A stretch of DNA of 47,353 nucleotides, from contig WPDH01000115.1 in NCBI GenBank assembly GCA_019137255.1, positions 1 to 47,353 on the forward strand, written 5' to 3'. Shown here piece by piece: positions 19,780-34,000 of the stretch (the stretch's first letter is position 1; the number at the start of each line of letters is the position of its first letter). Under the pieces are notes generated by a model, which had not been told where the DNA came from, did no database searches, and was given only the letters and a program-made list of their open reading frames with translations. The translations under genes were made by a program, and so were the position numbers. The DNA is from Corinectria fuckeliana (Eukaryota; Ascomycota; Sordariomycetes; Hypocreales; Nectriaceae).

Positions 19780-22700
19780 TGATCTACTACTATAGCCTAG
19801 GATTTCCCTAAATAGGACTCTTTTTAGCTAGCACTCTTAATATTATAGTATTTTATAATATAGAGTTCTTTCTTAGTCTTTTATGCTTTTAGCGTAAGGC
19901 CTTAGTGATATTATATATCTAGTCTGCTATATTATTCTTAGTCTGTTTTTTAACTAGTATAGTTATTACTTATATAACTAGCTATAGCTTATTATACTTA
20001 TATTTTTGTTTCTTAGTGAGTTCTGCTTTATATTACTCTCTTACCTAATATTTTATAATAAGCTTATTACTTTTAATAGTATTTTCTTCTAGCTAGAGGT
20101 TATAATTACTTAGCTATTCTTTCTATATAATAAGATACTTAGTTTTTAGTTTTTCTTTTTCTTACTTTTATATTTATAATCTAATTACTTAGTTAACTTC
20201 CTAGTATTTATACTTATCCTTCTAGTTTCCTATCTTATAGTCTTCTATTAGGATAGCTTCTAGTTGTCTAATTAGTTTGTCTACTAGCTTAAGTTAAGCG
20301 ACTAATATCACTAGGTAGATATTAAGATTATCTTTTATTTTAAGTCTATATACTAGGTTTCCCACCCGTTTAAGAATCTTATATAGTCTAGTTTTTTTCT
20401 CCTTTAGTTTTTCTATATAGTTATCTACTATTATATATTCTTTCTTATAGAGTTCTAACTAGACCTAGTCCTCTAGTTTATATTCTACTAGCTAGTATTT
20501 CTAGTCGTACTAGTGTTTTATAGCTGCTTATATAAAGGCTAGAGTGAGTTTAGCTTTATTATAAAGGATATCCTAATTAAAAGTGTTAGATTTATCTTCT
20601 AGCTATTATAGCCTATTATTTAAGTGCTGCCTAGTAACTAGCTTACTTAGTAATATATTAATAGCTGACAAATATAAGTTATTTAGGCTAAACTAGAGGG
20701 GGATAAGAGCTAGGACCTAGGGCTAGCCTAGAAAGTCACTAGTGAAATATTAGAGGGCTACTTCTACTATCTAATTCTATCTTTTTATAGCTCTATTAGT
20801 TTACAAATACTATACTATTAATATAAGAAGCTTAGTTCTAAATACTATTTATAGACCTTACTAGAAGTTTAATATAAACTTCACATCTTAGTTAGATATA
20901 ATACCATATAGGATTCCCTAGTTATATCATATTAGTTTTGTGAATAATACTTATACCTAGTCTTTAGTAGTATACTAATTGTTTCCTAGTATAAGCAGAT
21001 ATATCTAATACTACTTATAAGTAATAGTTAATAAGCAGTTAAAAAACTGCTTTCCTAGGTTTAGCTATAGTATTTTTTTAGCTTTTATAACTAGCAGCCT
21101 TATAATAAAGTCTATTACAATTATATGAAATAAGATTAAGAGGCTCTAGATAGGTATTAGTTAGCCTAATAGTTTCTAGTAGTTAGTAAGGTTTCTACTA
21201 TATATATTATATTTATCTTATACTGCTTAGATTTCTTAGCGTAAGTTAGTTATTATAAAAGAACTTAATAGGTCCTGCTAAGATTATACCTTTCTTAGGT
21301 GAAAGTTCTGCTTATAATTATCTTAAATAACTTTCTAGCTTGTATTTATAAGTAAGTATAGCTATTAGTATCTACTATACTCTCACAGGTAGATAAGTCT
21401 ATTCTACTAAAAAAAGAGAAGCTTTAGGATCTTATCTTTTTTGCTAAGCTATACTAGAATTACTACCTATTTTGCTTCTTTAAGATACTAGTTAATAATT
21501 TCCTAGTGTAGACTAGTTTATATACTAGCTTTTATAAAGTAGAAGGTGTAAGTAACTAGTTTCTCCTCTTCTTAAAAGCAGTCTAGTTTGCCTTTCTTAG
21601 TACTATCTTATATATCTTCTTAGCCTAAAAGCCTTAAGAGTGTGTTTAGTACTATATTAGTTAGTCTTAAGATATATTAAACATCTAATAGGTACTAGCT
21701 AAAGTATTATAAAGCTAGAGTGAGATAATTATTATTCTATAGGGTGCTAGTAAATACTAATTTCTAGCAGACTAGGGTGTAAATAGCAGAGTAGTTAGTA
21801 AGTATAATCACTTTATCTTTTTATATTAACTAGATTATTATCTAGGCTTTTTAGCATATTTAGACTAGGCATACTATTTCTATTTCTATTAGCTAGTAGT
21901 TTTTCTTAGTATTATATAGAGCTTAGCTAAGATATATAATAAGGTGTATAACTATAGATAGGATTTTACTAACTTAATCCTAAGTGTATTTTAGGTCTAA
22001 GTGATATATTATACCTTCTATTCTCTATTCTTTTAATATATTAAGCTAGATAAATAGTTTTATATTTAGGTTAAAATAATAAAGTGATTTAGTATTTACT
22101 AGCCTATTTATAACCTTATAGAAACTATTAATCTCTTTAGGGGTTAGAGTGAACTTAGCTTAGGTTATATAGCTAACCTATCCCTAACCTATTACTAATT
22201 TGCCTAATTTATATCCTTTTATAAGCATACTAGTTTTCCTAGCCTATAATAGTTTAATAGCTTTAGCAAATCTTAGGATTAAGTGTTATAGCTATCTAAC
22301 TATACTAATCTATTTCTCAAGTTAAAGTAAATTTGTTAGGAATTTAATATTTCTTAGGGCTACTACTTATTCCTAGGTGTTAGATAGGCCTAGCTTATCT
22401 ACCTAGAATCTAAGTAATTAGACTAATAGGTAGCCTAAGAAGGCTTTCTTAGCTAAGAGGGTAATATTCTTTTCTTAGAACAGCTAAAAGATCATCTAAA
22501 AATACCCTAGATGTTCTATATTATTATCAGAGAAAATAATAATATTATTAATAAATACTATAGTAAAGGCCTAATATAGTTAGAGTAGCTAGTTTATAAA
22601 CTGTTAGATATATACTAGTAAGTTTTTAAATCCTATTAGGGCTACCTTAGATTACTCTAATTCTTAGTAGCTAACTACTATAAAGTAATCTTAGTGTTTA

Positions 22701-23600
22701 AGGTGTACTAAAAACTAGTGAAAAAATAACCAGGTATTAATAACACTAATATATTATTTCCCCTAAAGTTTACTAAGAATATCCTCTTATAAGAGTATTA
22801 GGTAGGTATTAGAAATTATTATATTATTTAGGGCTTATAAGTCTATTACTATATATTCTTTCTCTTTACCTGCTACTATTTACTATACTATAAAGATAGG
22901 GCTTATAAATAGTATTAGTTTTATAACCTACTCTATTTGTTCTTAGTTATATAGTTAGTTAAATATAGCATCTAGAAAGTCTCTTTTTTTTTTTCTTAGC
23001 AAGTAAAGTTATAATCCTAGCTTCTATTAGTACTAGTTGTCTGCTAAGAGTACCTTTATATACTTATACTTAGGTACTAATATTTCCTCTTAGTTAGCCT
23101 AAATACTAGTATATTTCTGTGTGAGATCTTATACTTATTATATAAAGCTGGTTTAGTTATTATAGATTCTCACTCTTTCTACTATTTTAACTTCTAGGAG
23201 GGTCTTATCCCTAGATATACCTAGCTTAGCATTTAGGTCTAGACTAACATTCTAAAATCCTATACTAGGTTTCTAGTTAGGTTTCTTATTAGCTAGAGTT
23301 ATAGCTTCTTAGGTTAGGCATTTAAGCTTACAGGTTATTAGTACTATATCTCTATATTTAGTAAGTAGGTTACCCTAGTTAGCTTCTTTAATAGAGTTCT
23401 TATCTTTAACTAGTTTAAGAATGCCTAGTTGTTAGTTCTTTTAGATTATTAGTAGCTTCTACTTATTATTTATTATAAAGACTACCTTAAGCTATCTTAT
23501 AATAGCTCTAATAACATCTTAACTTTATAGGTTAAGAAGGAAGTCTTAGCCTCTTAGGACACCTAGTATACTTACCTATACTATTTTACTGCTTTTAGGA
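19780..23600 (-). pseudogene. Pol of Gypsy copy 1 (RT, RNase H, integrase, chromodomain)
   Basis: Pol copies element RNA into DNA and integrates it. Minus-strand landmarks: RT text with TNRVGYKTNTIYKPYLYSIV near 22850-22940; the catalytic box FINNIIIFSD at about 22520-22553 (FIDD family box with both Asp turned to Asn); LAKKAFLGY just after. Downstream the integrase C-terminus reads YKKEYIIVDNYIEKLKEK then LYKILKRVGNLVYRL at about 20345-20450, the GPY/F-type module. A KYLIIxKE segment near 20090-20150 resembles a chromodomain, which would make this a chromovirus. RNase H and the integrase catalytic core are assumed from order, not read. Many in-frame stops are present. Confidence 0.75.
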
Positions 23601-24399
23601 GGGATTATAATATATATATTACTTTTCACTAGATATTTATAAGGTCTTATATAGATATATACTAAGACAGGTAAGCACAGCCTATTAGCTATACCTATTT
23701 ACACTTCCTGCTAAGTGTTAATAATATCCACTCTATAGGTAGTATTAAATTCTTAGCCTAAAAGTAGTCCTGCTAATAGTTCTAGTATAACCTAAGCTCT
23801 AATATAAATCTTTACTACTATATATTCTCTTACCTAGTAGCCTAGTAAGTATACTATAAATATTACTTATCCTTTCGTCTTATTCTAGCCTATACTACTA
23901 AGCTTAGCCTAATATTCTCTAGTGAAGGTTATATCTAAAAAGAACTAGAGTATCTTATAACTAACTACTAAGTATATTATACTTATATTTATATAAATCT
24001 CTTATTATTTAGTCTTAGCTAGAGTGGCTTTTACTTATACCTATATATAGCTATACTTTAAGAGGTGTTATAAGTTTAGTTTCTCACCTTATAGTATATA
24101 CTTAATAATAGTGGGAATCTGCTTAGGCTTATAAGCAAGGTAGACTAAGTCTTATAGTAAAACTAGGTAGTAATTACTAATATCTAAGATAAATTTCTTA
24201 GTATTATCCTAGCTTTTCACAGTTTCCTAGATAAATCTATATACCTTTAGTATAACATATAAGGATTTTAAGTTATCTTATAGTTTATCTATATTAGTAT
24301 TATATTATTCTATTACTATATAAACTACCTCTTCTAAATTTTATAGTTCTTCTCTAGTAAAGAAGGCTTATACCTATTCTTAGGAAATATAGTACCTCC

Positions 24400-26320
24400 T
24401 AAGCTTATCTAGCTAGATATTATTAAACATATAAAATATTTAAGTGCTTATATTCCTACTGCTAAGTTGCCCTAAGTATATAATTATAAGGTAAAAAGCT
24501 AGAGCTAGTAGTAGAGCTGTATTCTAGGTTAGGGTTTTAATAGCTATTATATTTCTTATTAGTAAGAGTAATATAAACCAGACTTAATTTCAGGTTAGTA
24601 TATTATTTTATACTTCTAAGGGTGTAAGTAAAAGTATATATACTTATCCCTGCTAATAGTTATTTTACTATAAGAGGAGGCTTTTATTATTACCTATCTG
24701 TAAGGTTAGTCTAGCTATATTACTATATAGGGTTTAAAGGTATATTATTTTTAGTTTCTAAGTGACTACACTAGCTTAGTTTCTTATTAGGGTATAATAC
24801 TTTCCCCTAAGGAGGTAGCTCTAACTTTCTGCTGTTATATAGATATAAAAGTTTAGTATATAAAGCTTATTTATATCCGCCTAGTTGTTAATAGACTAGT
24901 AAGAAGCTAGGTAGCTTATAACTTCTTAGAGATAGATATTAAGCTTGTTAAAGACTAAGTTAGCAAGATAATTAGGTAGGTATCTAGTAGTATATATTAT
25001 ATATTTAACTCTAGATATCTAATTCTAGAAGTTAACTTAATTAGTAATATCTTAAATAGTAAATTTCTCCTTTTATAAAGTATTTATTATAACTTCTAGT
25101 CAGGTTTTAAAGCAGGTCTAGATTAGATTAATCTATATGCTAATTCTCTTATGACTATTCTAGAGTGCTACTTATTAGTTATTAGTTAAGTCACTAGTAT
25201 ATTAGTCTAAAGCTAATCTAAGAAGTAAGTATAGTATATTCTAAACTAGTACTACTTTATATTCTAGTTCTTATACTATATATTATTCTAAGAAATTAAT
25301 AAAGCAAAAGGTACTTCTTTAGATAAGGTTCTTATTATCTAGCTCTATATTATTAAAAGATTTATTATAAGTATCTACTAGTTAGAACTTTCCTACTTCT
25401 TCTACTTAGAACTAGATATATAGTACTAAGGTGGTATTTATTTATATTTAGCTAAGAAGGTTATATAGGTCTTTTATAGTAATAGGGGTTTCTTATACTA
25501 TTAGATATTCTAGCAGATTATTTATACTTAAGGCTGATTTTATTAGTATCTTAACTGTTAGAGCTAGGGGTTATTAATTTACTATTATAAGTTTCTTACT
25601 TTTATTTAGTCAGAAGGTTAAGTTAAACTCTATAAGAGCTAGTTTATTTTATAGACTAGTTGTTAGAAGGAGGGTATCCCTAAAGTGTTATTAGGCTAGG
25701 ATTTATAGTAAGTTTAACAAGTTAGCAGATTAGGATCTTAGTTTATCTTTAATATCCTAGTCGTAAAGCTATTAGGTGAGATTATTATTAACTAGGTTAG
25801 CTATTAGTTACTAGGTGGGAAGAGGCAGTTATAATAAAATAGGGAAGGTCCTAAGGGGAGTTAAGCTAGTTATTCCTAAGGAGCTTATAAGTAGTTAGAA
25901 GATATTTAAGAGTAGTAATAAGTATTAGTATTTCTGTCTAGTTAAGTAGTAATAAAGTTCTTCCTAGTTATATACCTGTTTCTTAGATTTTAACTACCTT
26001 ATAATTACCTTCTTAATTCTAGTATATAGTTTTAACTTCTATATTAAGAGGTATATAAGAGACTTAGCTACTTCCTTAGGGTTAAGTCTAAAAGTAACAT
26101 ATAAAAGGAATAAGTAGGTAAGTCTTAACTGCTAATATTATTCCTAAAGGTAATATTCTTATACTTATATATTATCTTTCTTATTAATTAAGTTAATTAC
26201 CTTAGGGGAGAAGAGTTTCTAATAACTAGGGATTTCTTAGTAAGCTTTTAGGAGTTTCTAACTAAGGTGAAAGTTAAGAGCTATTCAGAAGGTGTATAAG
26301 TATAAGTAATATAATTACTA
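24400..26320 (-). pseudogene. Gag-like region of Gypsy copy 1
   Basis: Minus-strand text just inside the 5' LTR reads as protein with many TAG/TAA in place of Gln, for example ELFSPKVINLINKKDNI near 26170-26220 and VTFRPNPKEVAKSLI near 26040-26100. Position before pol makes it gag, the structural protein. No zinc knuckle could be confirmed. Limits are approximate. Confidence 0.55.
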
Positions 26321-26325
26321 CTATT

Positions 26326-26709
26326 TAATATAGAATTAACTATATCAGGGGATATATAGAGTAAATACCACTAGGGGGAAGAATTCTTACTTATACAATT
26401 AAGATACTTAAAGCTTAAAAGTAAGATAGTAAGATAATAAGATAATAGTTCTTCTATCTATTCTAGTGACTATCTTTCCCTTTATATAGAGGGAAGTCTT
26501 AAAGCACTCTCTAGTTACTCTCTAGGAAATCTCTAGATAGGTCCTAGGATTTCTTTAGGACTGTCCTAAGATTTCCCAGGATAATTCCCAGCCTAATTAG
26601 TAGGAGATTTCTCTTCTTATTATAGCCACTCTTTAGTGGCCCTCTCTAGGGTTATAGCCTAAGCTGTTATTAGATAGCAACAGCTCTCTATCCAGCTCAT
26701 TTTGTAACA
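26326..26709 (-). repeat. 5' LTR of Gypsy copy 1
   Basis: 384 bp; on the minus strand it starts TGTTACAAAATG, the least decayed terminus of the four LTRs. It should hold the promoter of the element. It is followed on the minus strand by the gag-like region. Confidence 0.9.
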
Positions 26710-26714
26710 TCTTA
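26710..26714. repeat. Target-site duplication TCTTA of Gypsy copy 1
   Basis: The five bases TCTTA follow the right LTR here and also precede the left LTR at 17310-17314, as expected for integrase-mediated insertion. Confidence 0.85.
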
Positions 26715-27620
26715 CCTCTATTATTAATATAGCTCTTACTACACCCCCAGATTATAAGAGAGGCTAACCCTCCTATATATTAATTATAGTATAAAACCTA
26801 ACACCTCTAAACTAGGGAAATATAAAGTGAATAACCTAAAGCTGTGTTAAATATAAAGTTATAATCTAAATAAGAAATACACCTCCTAATATTAACAGCT
26901 AAACTCTAAAAGATACTATTAAGATAGTAAACTAGGCTTATAACAACTCTAGTGTTATTATAGTAAGAAAGCTGCTAAGTAGTAATACTATTCTTATATT
27001 CTATATAACAGATAAGATATAAGCTATCTACACTAAAAATTAGGTTACTAAAGCCTTTAGTAATAGTATAGCTCTCTCCCTCTTAATATTTATAGTAATA
27101 GTAAAGAGAATCTAACTTATATCTGTCCTAAATAATACTAATAAGCTTATTAAAAAAATTAACAGATCTAATTAACTAAAGATCCTCTAAGTTAAAAAGT
27201 AAAAGACTAGCTAACCTAGCCCTAAAGTGAAGATAAACCTTATCTTATATGTTAGCTCTATTAAAAAGGCTAACTACCTATATGATAATAGCCTACTACT
27301 TAATATACAACTATATGACTATAAGCCTTTTAATAAGAGGCTCTAACCTACCTAATACTATAACTGCTTTAAGTTTAGATACCTAGCTTAGAACTGCAAA
27401 TTAGCTCTAACTTGTAGATGTTATAAAGGTGTTATATATACTAATAGAGAAGGATGCCTAACTAAATATAAAGAAATCTCTCTAAACTGTGTCCTCTATA
27501 AGGGTAAATACTTAGCTTAGAGCTATAACTGCCTTATTACAGCCTTGTATTAGGCCTAGGCTAAGAAAGAATACTTAGATAGACCTCTCTGCTTTTAAGA
27601 ATATATAGCAACTAAACCTC
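26715..27620 (+). pseudogene. LINE-1 ORF1 (RNA-binding, zinc-knuckle) remnant
   Basis: The second half of LINE ORF1; the first part lies at about 16990-17314, before the Gypsy insertion. Near 27360-27410 the plus strand reads YNCFKFRYLA, stop, NCK, a decayed CCHC knuckle. More Cys-rich text follows at 27415-27540 (TCRCYKGV, REGC, LNCVLYKGKYLA), as in the multi-knuckle ORF1 proteins that coat LINE RNA. Stops replace likely Gln/Trp/Arg codons. This placement rests on the knuckle pattern and its position before an endonuclease. Confidence 0.65.
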
Positions 27621-28618
27621 TAACTTAGAGGCTCCCACTCTTACTACTCTTACTATTAGCCTAGCTTATTTAGTTCTTATTAAGAAAACCTAAAAGGCCT
27701 CTTAGCTTAATAAACAGATTATATATAGTATCTACTAGCCTAGCCCTAATATAAGCCTAAGCTGCCTATATACTATCCCCTCTTTTAATAATTATCTTAG
27801 CCTTATTACTATTACTATCCCCCTCTTAGACTACTAATTAATACTAGTACTATATTAGAATACTAATTATTAAGCCACCCTAACTTATATTACACTATAG
27901 GCTTATAGTAAATATAATATAATTATGCTTTTTAAGCCTAATAAGAACCTTAAGATAAGAGCTCTAGCCTGCCTAAGATGTTATAACTACTATATAGTCT
28001 ACTATAGTAAGTGTATAATAGTCTATATAAATAAACAGTATAAGCCTAAGTTATAAATATTATAAGCAGAAGAAGACTAGGTTAGTATTACCTTTATAAA
28101 AACCTAACACTAAATTATTACTTTATATAATCCCCTAAATAGCAGAGGTGACTTACCTGTGTTATAAGCTCTTACTAGTACTACTCTAAATAATTATATA
28201 CTTCTTATAGGCGACTTTAACTTTTACTACCTGCTTTAGGACTATTATAGCTGCTTAGACTAAGGTAGTAATAGCCTTATAGAGGAGGTGCTATAACTTT
28301 ATATTAGCCTTCTCACCCCTTATAGAATAGTTATTAAGTTAGCTTAAGGCTACTAAAATAGCACTCTAGATCTTACTTAGGCTACTAAAACTATTAATAC
28401 CTCTTATATAAGAACTAACTATAACCTAAAAGAGTCTAATTATATCCCCTAGTGTGTTTATATTATAAATATTTATAAAGAGACAGCTCTTATACTAAAC
28501 TCTAGATTTAACTAGAAGAAAACCCACTAGTAAAAAGCAGCTAATAAAGTAGTAGTCTGTCTCTATTATACATCTAGTAGCATAATAACCACCCTAAAGG
28601 CCCTAAATGTAAAAGTTA
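27621..28618 (+). pseudogene. LINE-1 endonuclease domain remnant
   Basis: The APE-type endonuclease nicks target DNA to prime reverse transcription. At 28201-28242 the frame reads LLIGDFNFYYLL, stop, D: GDFN is the family's metal-site motif, and the usual following HH has become YY (CAC/CAT to TAC/TAT) and Trp has become TAG. Further down, STLDLT and then ATKT match the late S-T-I-D-L-T-x-A block. All listed changes are C-to-T or G-to-A in CpA context. The domain is cut just after its end by the Gypsy copy at 28624. Confidence 0.75.
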
Positions 28619-28623
28619 AATAG

Positions 28624-29007
28624 TAATATAAAATTAACTATATTAGGAGATATATAGAGTAAATACTGCTAGAGGGAAGAATCCCTACTTGTGTGATTAA
28701 GATACCTAAAGCTTAGGAGTAAGATAGTAAGATAATAAGATAATAGTTTTTCTATCTATTCTAGTGACTATCTTTCTCTTTATATAGGGGGAAGTCCTAA
28801 AGCACTTTCTAGTCACTCTCTAAGAAATCTCTAGATAGGTCTTAGGATTTCTCTAAGACTATCTTAGGATTTCCTAGGATAATTCCTAGCCTAATTAGTA
28901 GGAGATTTCTCTTCTTATTATAGCTACTCTTTAGTAGCTCTCTCTAGGGTTATAGCCTAGGCTGTTATCAGATAGTAATAGCCCTCTATCTAGCTTATTT
29001 TGTAATA
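28624..29007 (-). repeat. 3' LTR of Gypsy copy 2
   Basis: 384 bp, gapless against 17315-17698 in the parts compared; plus strand starts TAATATAAAATTAAC and ends TTTTGTAATA. The differences seen between LTRs are transitions. Confidence 0.9.
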
Positions 29008-29058
29008 AATCCTTATAATAAAAGAAAAGTATACTATTCTTAGTGTGTTTATATTAAT

Positions 29059-29989
29059 TACAGCTAGGCTGTTTCTTATACTAGTAGGAGTTTTATTAAT
29101 AGTTATACATAGGATTTTCTTAATCTAAGGGCGCTTATCTTATATTTTACTATTATATATTAGGGGAAATCCTCTAGCCCTGCTAGGCCTTTTTATCTGT
29201 TATATTTTCTTCGCCTGTTTAGTTTATTAAGAACTTCTTATATGTATTATTAGTTATACTCTTATATTCCTTCCTAATAAGCTTCTCTAAATTTATAGCT
29301 ATAGTAGGTATACTATATTTCTTAGTATTAGCAGGGGCGGGTTAGTAAAGTTAGTATTTCCCAGCCTTAGTAGCATAAAGTGCTATTAGAAGGCTAATAG
29401 CCTATATGTTTTACTTAGCGCTAGCAAGAGTAATAAACATAAGTCTCCTAGTTATATTCTACTTACCTTTCTTATAGAACTATAATACCACCTTAATTAC
29501 TTTAGTAGTAATCTTTAGATAGGAAAAGAACTCTTATTATACTATTTGCTTAGCCAGCTTAGTTATATTATCATCTAGAAAGCTAATTACCTATAGTATA
29601 TTATTAAGATAGATTACTAGTTCTAGAGATATCCTTACTATTTATGCTATCTATCACAAGAAGTAGTCTAACTATATTATTTCATAGTAAACCTAATAGT
29701 ATTTAGCAAAATATTTAGCTATATTAATATTAAGAAACTAAATAGCTTAGTTAGCTGCCTAAATATACTATACTAGTATAGTTTCTTCTTCTTACTAGAC
29801 TATAGCTTTTAGGATAATAGGCGTATTATTTCGTAAGGTGGTAGTCTTAAGTTATATACTTACTATTACTTATCACAGAGTTGTAGCCATACTATTATTA
29901 ATAGCTACTAAAAGTATATTAGTAGCACTTTATTTAGTAAGAGTAATAATATTTTATAATACAAATAGATCTTTATTATAATTTCCTTA
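29059..29989 (-). pseudogene. Extra coding-like region between pol and 3' LTR, Gypsy copy 2
   Basis: Counterpart of 17750-18680 in the second copy, same length and spacing and no gap in the parts compared. The matching minus-strand frame keeps its protein-like character apart from further Gln/Trp-to-stop changes. Function unknown. Confidence 0.45.
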
Positions 29990-31088
29990 AGAGGTTATAG
30001 TCTCTAATAGGGCTATTATAAAGAGCTAACACTTTAGTTTGCAGGTTAGAGTGCCTAAGATAGGGTTAGTAAAGTAGGTATATTTAAGTGATAAGCTAAT
30101 AAGAGTGTTAATTTCTTATTATATATCAGGCTAAAGCTAGCATGCTAGGTTAATATAAGTATAGCTATCTGCTAATCCTCTAATCTTATTAAGAGCTTTC
30201 TAGGCTTTATTAATTAGGGCAGGTAACTACTAAGAGGTTATCTTAGTAATTTACTTAAGTATTTCAGCGAGGATTATAAAGATCTTAATTTTTCTAATAA
30301 TAAATATAGTTAGCTTATAGATATCAGTTTATATTAGCCTAGTTATATTATTAAAGCTTATAGTAAGAGTATAAGCATTTCCCGCTAAAGAAGGGCTACT
30401 ACTCTAATACTACCTGTTCTATTCTTATATCTATTATAGTATTTCTTATAGTAGTATACTTAGTTTACTAGCTGTCTTACTTACTACTTTACTTATAACT
30501 TCACTTATAGTTTTATTTAAGGTTTTATACTAATTATAGTTTAAGTTATTATAGTAGTATATTTAGTTCTATTAGTTTATAAACCTAGTATTAAGGTTAT
30601 AGTCTTTAGCTTATATAAGCTAGCAGAAATATCTATAGTATTATAAGAAGGTCTTAATCTAAATATAGTATTAGTTAGAGCTTTTAGCCGCTCTAAGGTT
30701 ATATTTATTACTATATAGCTATATAGCTTAGTAATACTCTTTATACTAAAAGCAGAGGAGATATTAGGTAAGCTAGTTCTTAAATAGCTAGTAAAGCTCT
30801 TAGTCTTTAGACAGAAATATATTACTTAATAGGGGAACTTAGAATAGTACTTATTCTTCTTATTTAGTATTATAAGGTATTTTCTATATGTTAATAGTAT
30901 AAGATTATAGCCTTCTCCTCTAAGAAGTAAAAATAGTAATATATAAAAGAAAATAATAATAAAAGAAAATAGTATGCTAAGTTATAAAGTATTAATTTCT
31001 TACTTATATATCTTATTATCAGCTAGTAGTAGCTATTAGTAGTATTCTTAGCAAGATAGTAGTAAATATACTAAGTTATTACCCTAAG

Positions 31089-34000
31089 CGATCTACTACT
31101 ATAGCCTAAGATTTCCCTAAATAAGACTCTCTCTAGCTAGCACTCTTAATACTATAGTATTTTATAGTATAAGGTTTTTTCTTAGTCTTTTATGCTTTTA
31201 GTATAAGGCCTTAATAGTATTATATATCTAGTCTACTATATTATCCTCAGTCTGTTTTTTAACTAGTATAGTTATTACTTATATAACTAGCTATAGCTTA
31301 CTATACTTATATTTTTATTTCTTAGTAAGTTCTATTTTATATTACTCTCTTATCTAGTATTTTATAATAAGCTTATTACTTTTAATAGTATCTTCTTCTA
31401 GCTAGAGGTTATAATTACTTAGCTATTTTTTTCACATGATAAGATACTTAGTTTTTAGTTTTTCTTTTTCTTACTTTTATATTTATAATCTAATTACTTA
31501 GTTAACTTCCTAGTATTTATACTTATCCCTCTAGTTTCCTACCTTATAGTCTTCTATTAGGATAGCTTTTAGTTATCTAATTAGTTTATCTGCTAGCTTA
31601 AGTTAAGTAACTAATATCACTAGGTGGATATTAAGGTTATCTTTCATTTTAAGTCTATATACTAGGTTTCCCACCTGTTTAAGAATCTTATATAGTCTAG
31701 TTTTTTTCTCTTTTAGTTTTTCTATATAGTTATCTACTACTATATATCCTTTCTTACAGAGTTCTAACTAGACTTAGTCCTCTAGTTTATATTCTACCAG
31801 CTAGTATTTCTAGTCGTACTAGTGTTTTATAACTACTTATATAAAGGCTAAGATAAGTTTAGCTTTATTATAAAGGATATCCTAATTAAAAGTATTAGAT
31901 TTATCTCCTAGCTATTATAGCCTATTATTTAAGCGCTACTTAGTAACTAGCTTACTTAGTGATATATTAATAGCTAATAAATATAAGTTATTTAAGCTAA
32001 ACTAAAAAGGGATAAGAGTTAGAACCTAGGGCTAGCCTAGGAAGTCACTAGTGAAATATTAGAGGGCTACTTCTACCACCTAATTCTGTCTTTCTATAGC
32101 TCTATTAGTTTATAAATACCATACTGTTAACATAAGAAGCTTAGTTCTAAATACTATCTACAGACCTTACTAGAAGTCTAATATAAACTTTATATCTTAG
32201 TTAGATATAATACTATATAGGATTCTCTAGTTATATTATATTAGTTCTATAAATAATACTTATACCTAGTCTTTAATAGTATACTAATTATTCCCTAGTA
32301 TAAGTAGGTATATCTAACACCACTTATAAGTAATAGTTAGTAGGCAGTTAAAAAACTGCTTTTCTAGGTTTAGCTATAATATTCTTTTAGCTTTTATAAC
32401 TAGCAGCCTTATAATAAAGTCTATTATAATCATATAAAATAGGATTAGGGGGCTCTAAATAGGTATTAGTTAGCCTAGTAGTTTCTAATAGTTAGTAAGG
32501 TTTCTACTATATATATTATATTTATCTTATACTACTTAGATTTCTTAGTGTAAGTTAGTTATTATAAAAGAACTTAATAGGTCCTACTAGGATTATACCT
32601 CCCCTAGGTGAAAGTTCCGCTTATAATTATCTTAAATAACTTTCTAGCCTATATCTATAAGTAAGTATAACTATTAGTATCTATTATACTCTCACAGGTA
32701 AATAAGTTTATTCTACTAAAAAAAGAAAAGCCTTAAGATCTTATCTTTTTTGCTAAGCTATACTAGAATTACTACTTATTTTGCTTTCTTAGGATACTAG
32801 TTAATAATTTCCTAGTGCAGACTAGTTTATATACTAGCTTCCGCGAAGTAAAAGGTATAAACAACTAGTTTCTCCCCTTTCTAAAGGTAGTCTAGTTCGC
32901 CTTTCTTAGTGCTATCTTATATATCTTCTTAGCCTAAAAGCCTTAAGAGTATATCTAATACTATATTAGTTAGTCTTAAGATATATTAGATATCTAATAG
33001 GTACTAGCTAAGGTATTATAAAGCTAAGGTGAGATAATTATTATTCTATAAGGCGCTAATAAATACTAATTTCTAGCAGACTAGAGCGTAAATAGTAGAG
33101 TAGTTAGTAAGTATAATTACTTTATCTTTCTATATTAACTAGATTATTATCTAGGCTTTCTAGCATATTTAAACTAGGTATATTATTTCTATTTCTATTA
33201 GCTAGTAGTTTTTCTTAGTATTATATAGAGCTTAGCTAAGGTATATAATAAGGTGTATAACTATAGATAAGATTTTACTAACTTAATCCTAAGTGTATTT
33301 TAGGTCTAAGTGATATATTATACCTTCTATTCTCTATTCTTTTAATATATTAGGCTAGATAAACAGTTTTATATCTAGGTTAAAATAATAAAATAATTTA
33401 GTATTTGCTAGCCTATTTATAACCTTATAAAAACTATTAATCTCTTTAGGGGTTAAAATAAACTTAGCTTAGGTTATATAACTAACCTATCCCTAACCTA
33501 TTACTAATTTGCCTAATTTATATCCTTTTATAAGTATACTAGTTTTCCTAGCCTATAGTAGTTTAATAGCTCTAGTAAATCTCAGGATTAAGTACTATAG
33601 CTATCTAACTATACTAATCTATTTCTTAAGTTAAAGTAAATTTATTAGGAATTTAATATTTCTTAGGGCTACTACCTGTTTCTAGGTGTTAAATAGGCCT
33701 AGCTTATCTACCTAGAATCTAAGCAATTAGACTAATAGGTAGCCTAAAAAGGCTTTCTTAGCTAAGAGAGTAATATTCTTTTCCTAGAATAGCTAAAAAA
33801 TCATCTAAAGATACCCTAGATATTCTATATTATTATCAGAGAAAATAATAATATTATTAATAAATACTACAGTAAAGGCCTAATATAGTTAGAGTAGCTA
33901 GTCTATAAACTATTAAATATATACTAGTAAGTTCTTAAATCCTATTAGGGCTACCTTAAATTATTTTAATTCTTAATAGCTAACTACTATAAAGCGATCT

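Larger units (their letters stand above)
17315..26709 (-). mobile_element. Gypsy chromovirus copy 1 (9395 bp), nested in LINE-1
   Basis: LTR retrotransposon with 384 bp LTRs at 17315-17698 and 26326-26709, flanked by the 5 bp duplication TCTTA (17310-17314 and 26710-26714). Protein traces lie on the minus strand, so the 5' LTR is the right-hand one. Order in that direction: gag-like region, reverse transcriptase, integrase with GPY/F-type end and chromodomain-like segment, then a further coding-like region before the 3' LTR. It interrupts LINE-1 ORF1. Internal stops fit RIP. The second copy at 28624-38018 has exactly the same length, and the differences I compared are transitions. Confidence 0.9.
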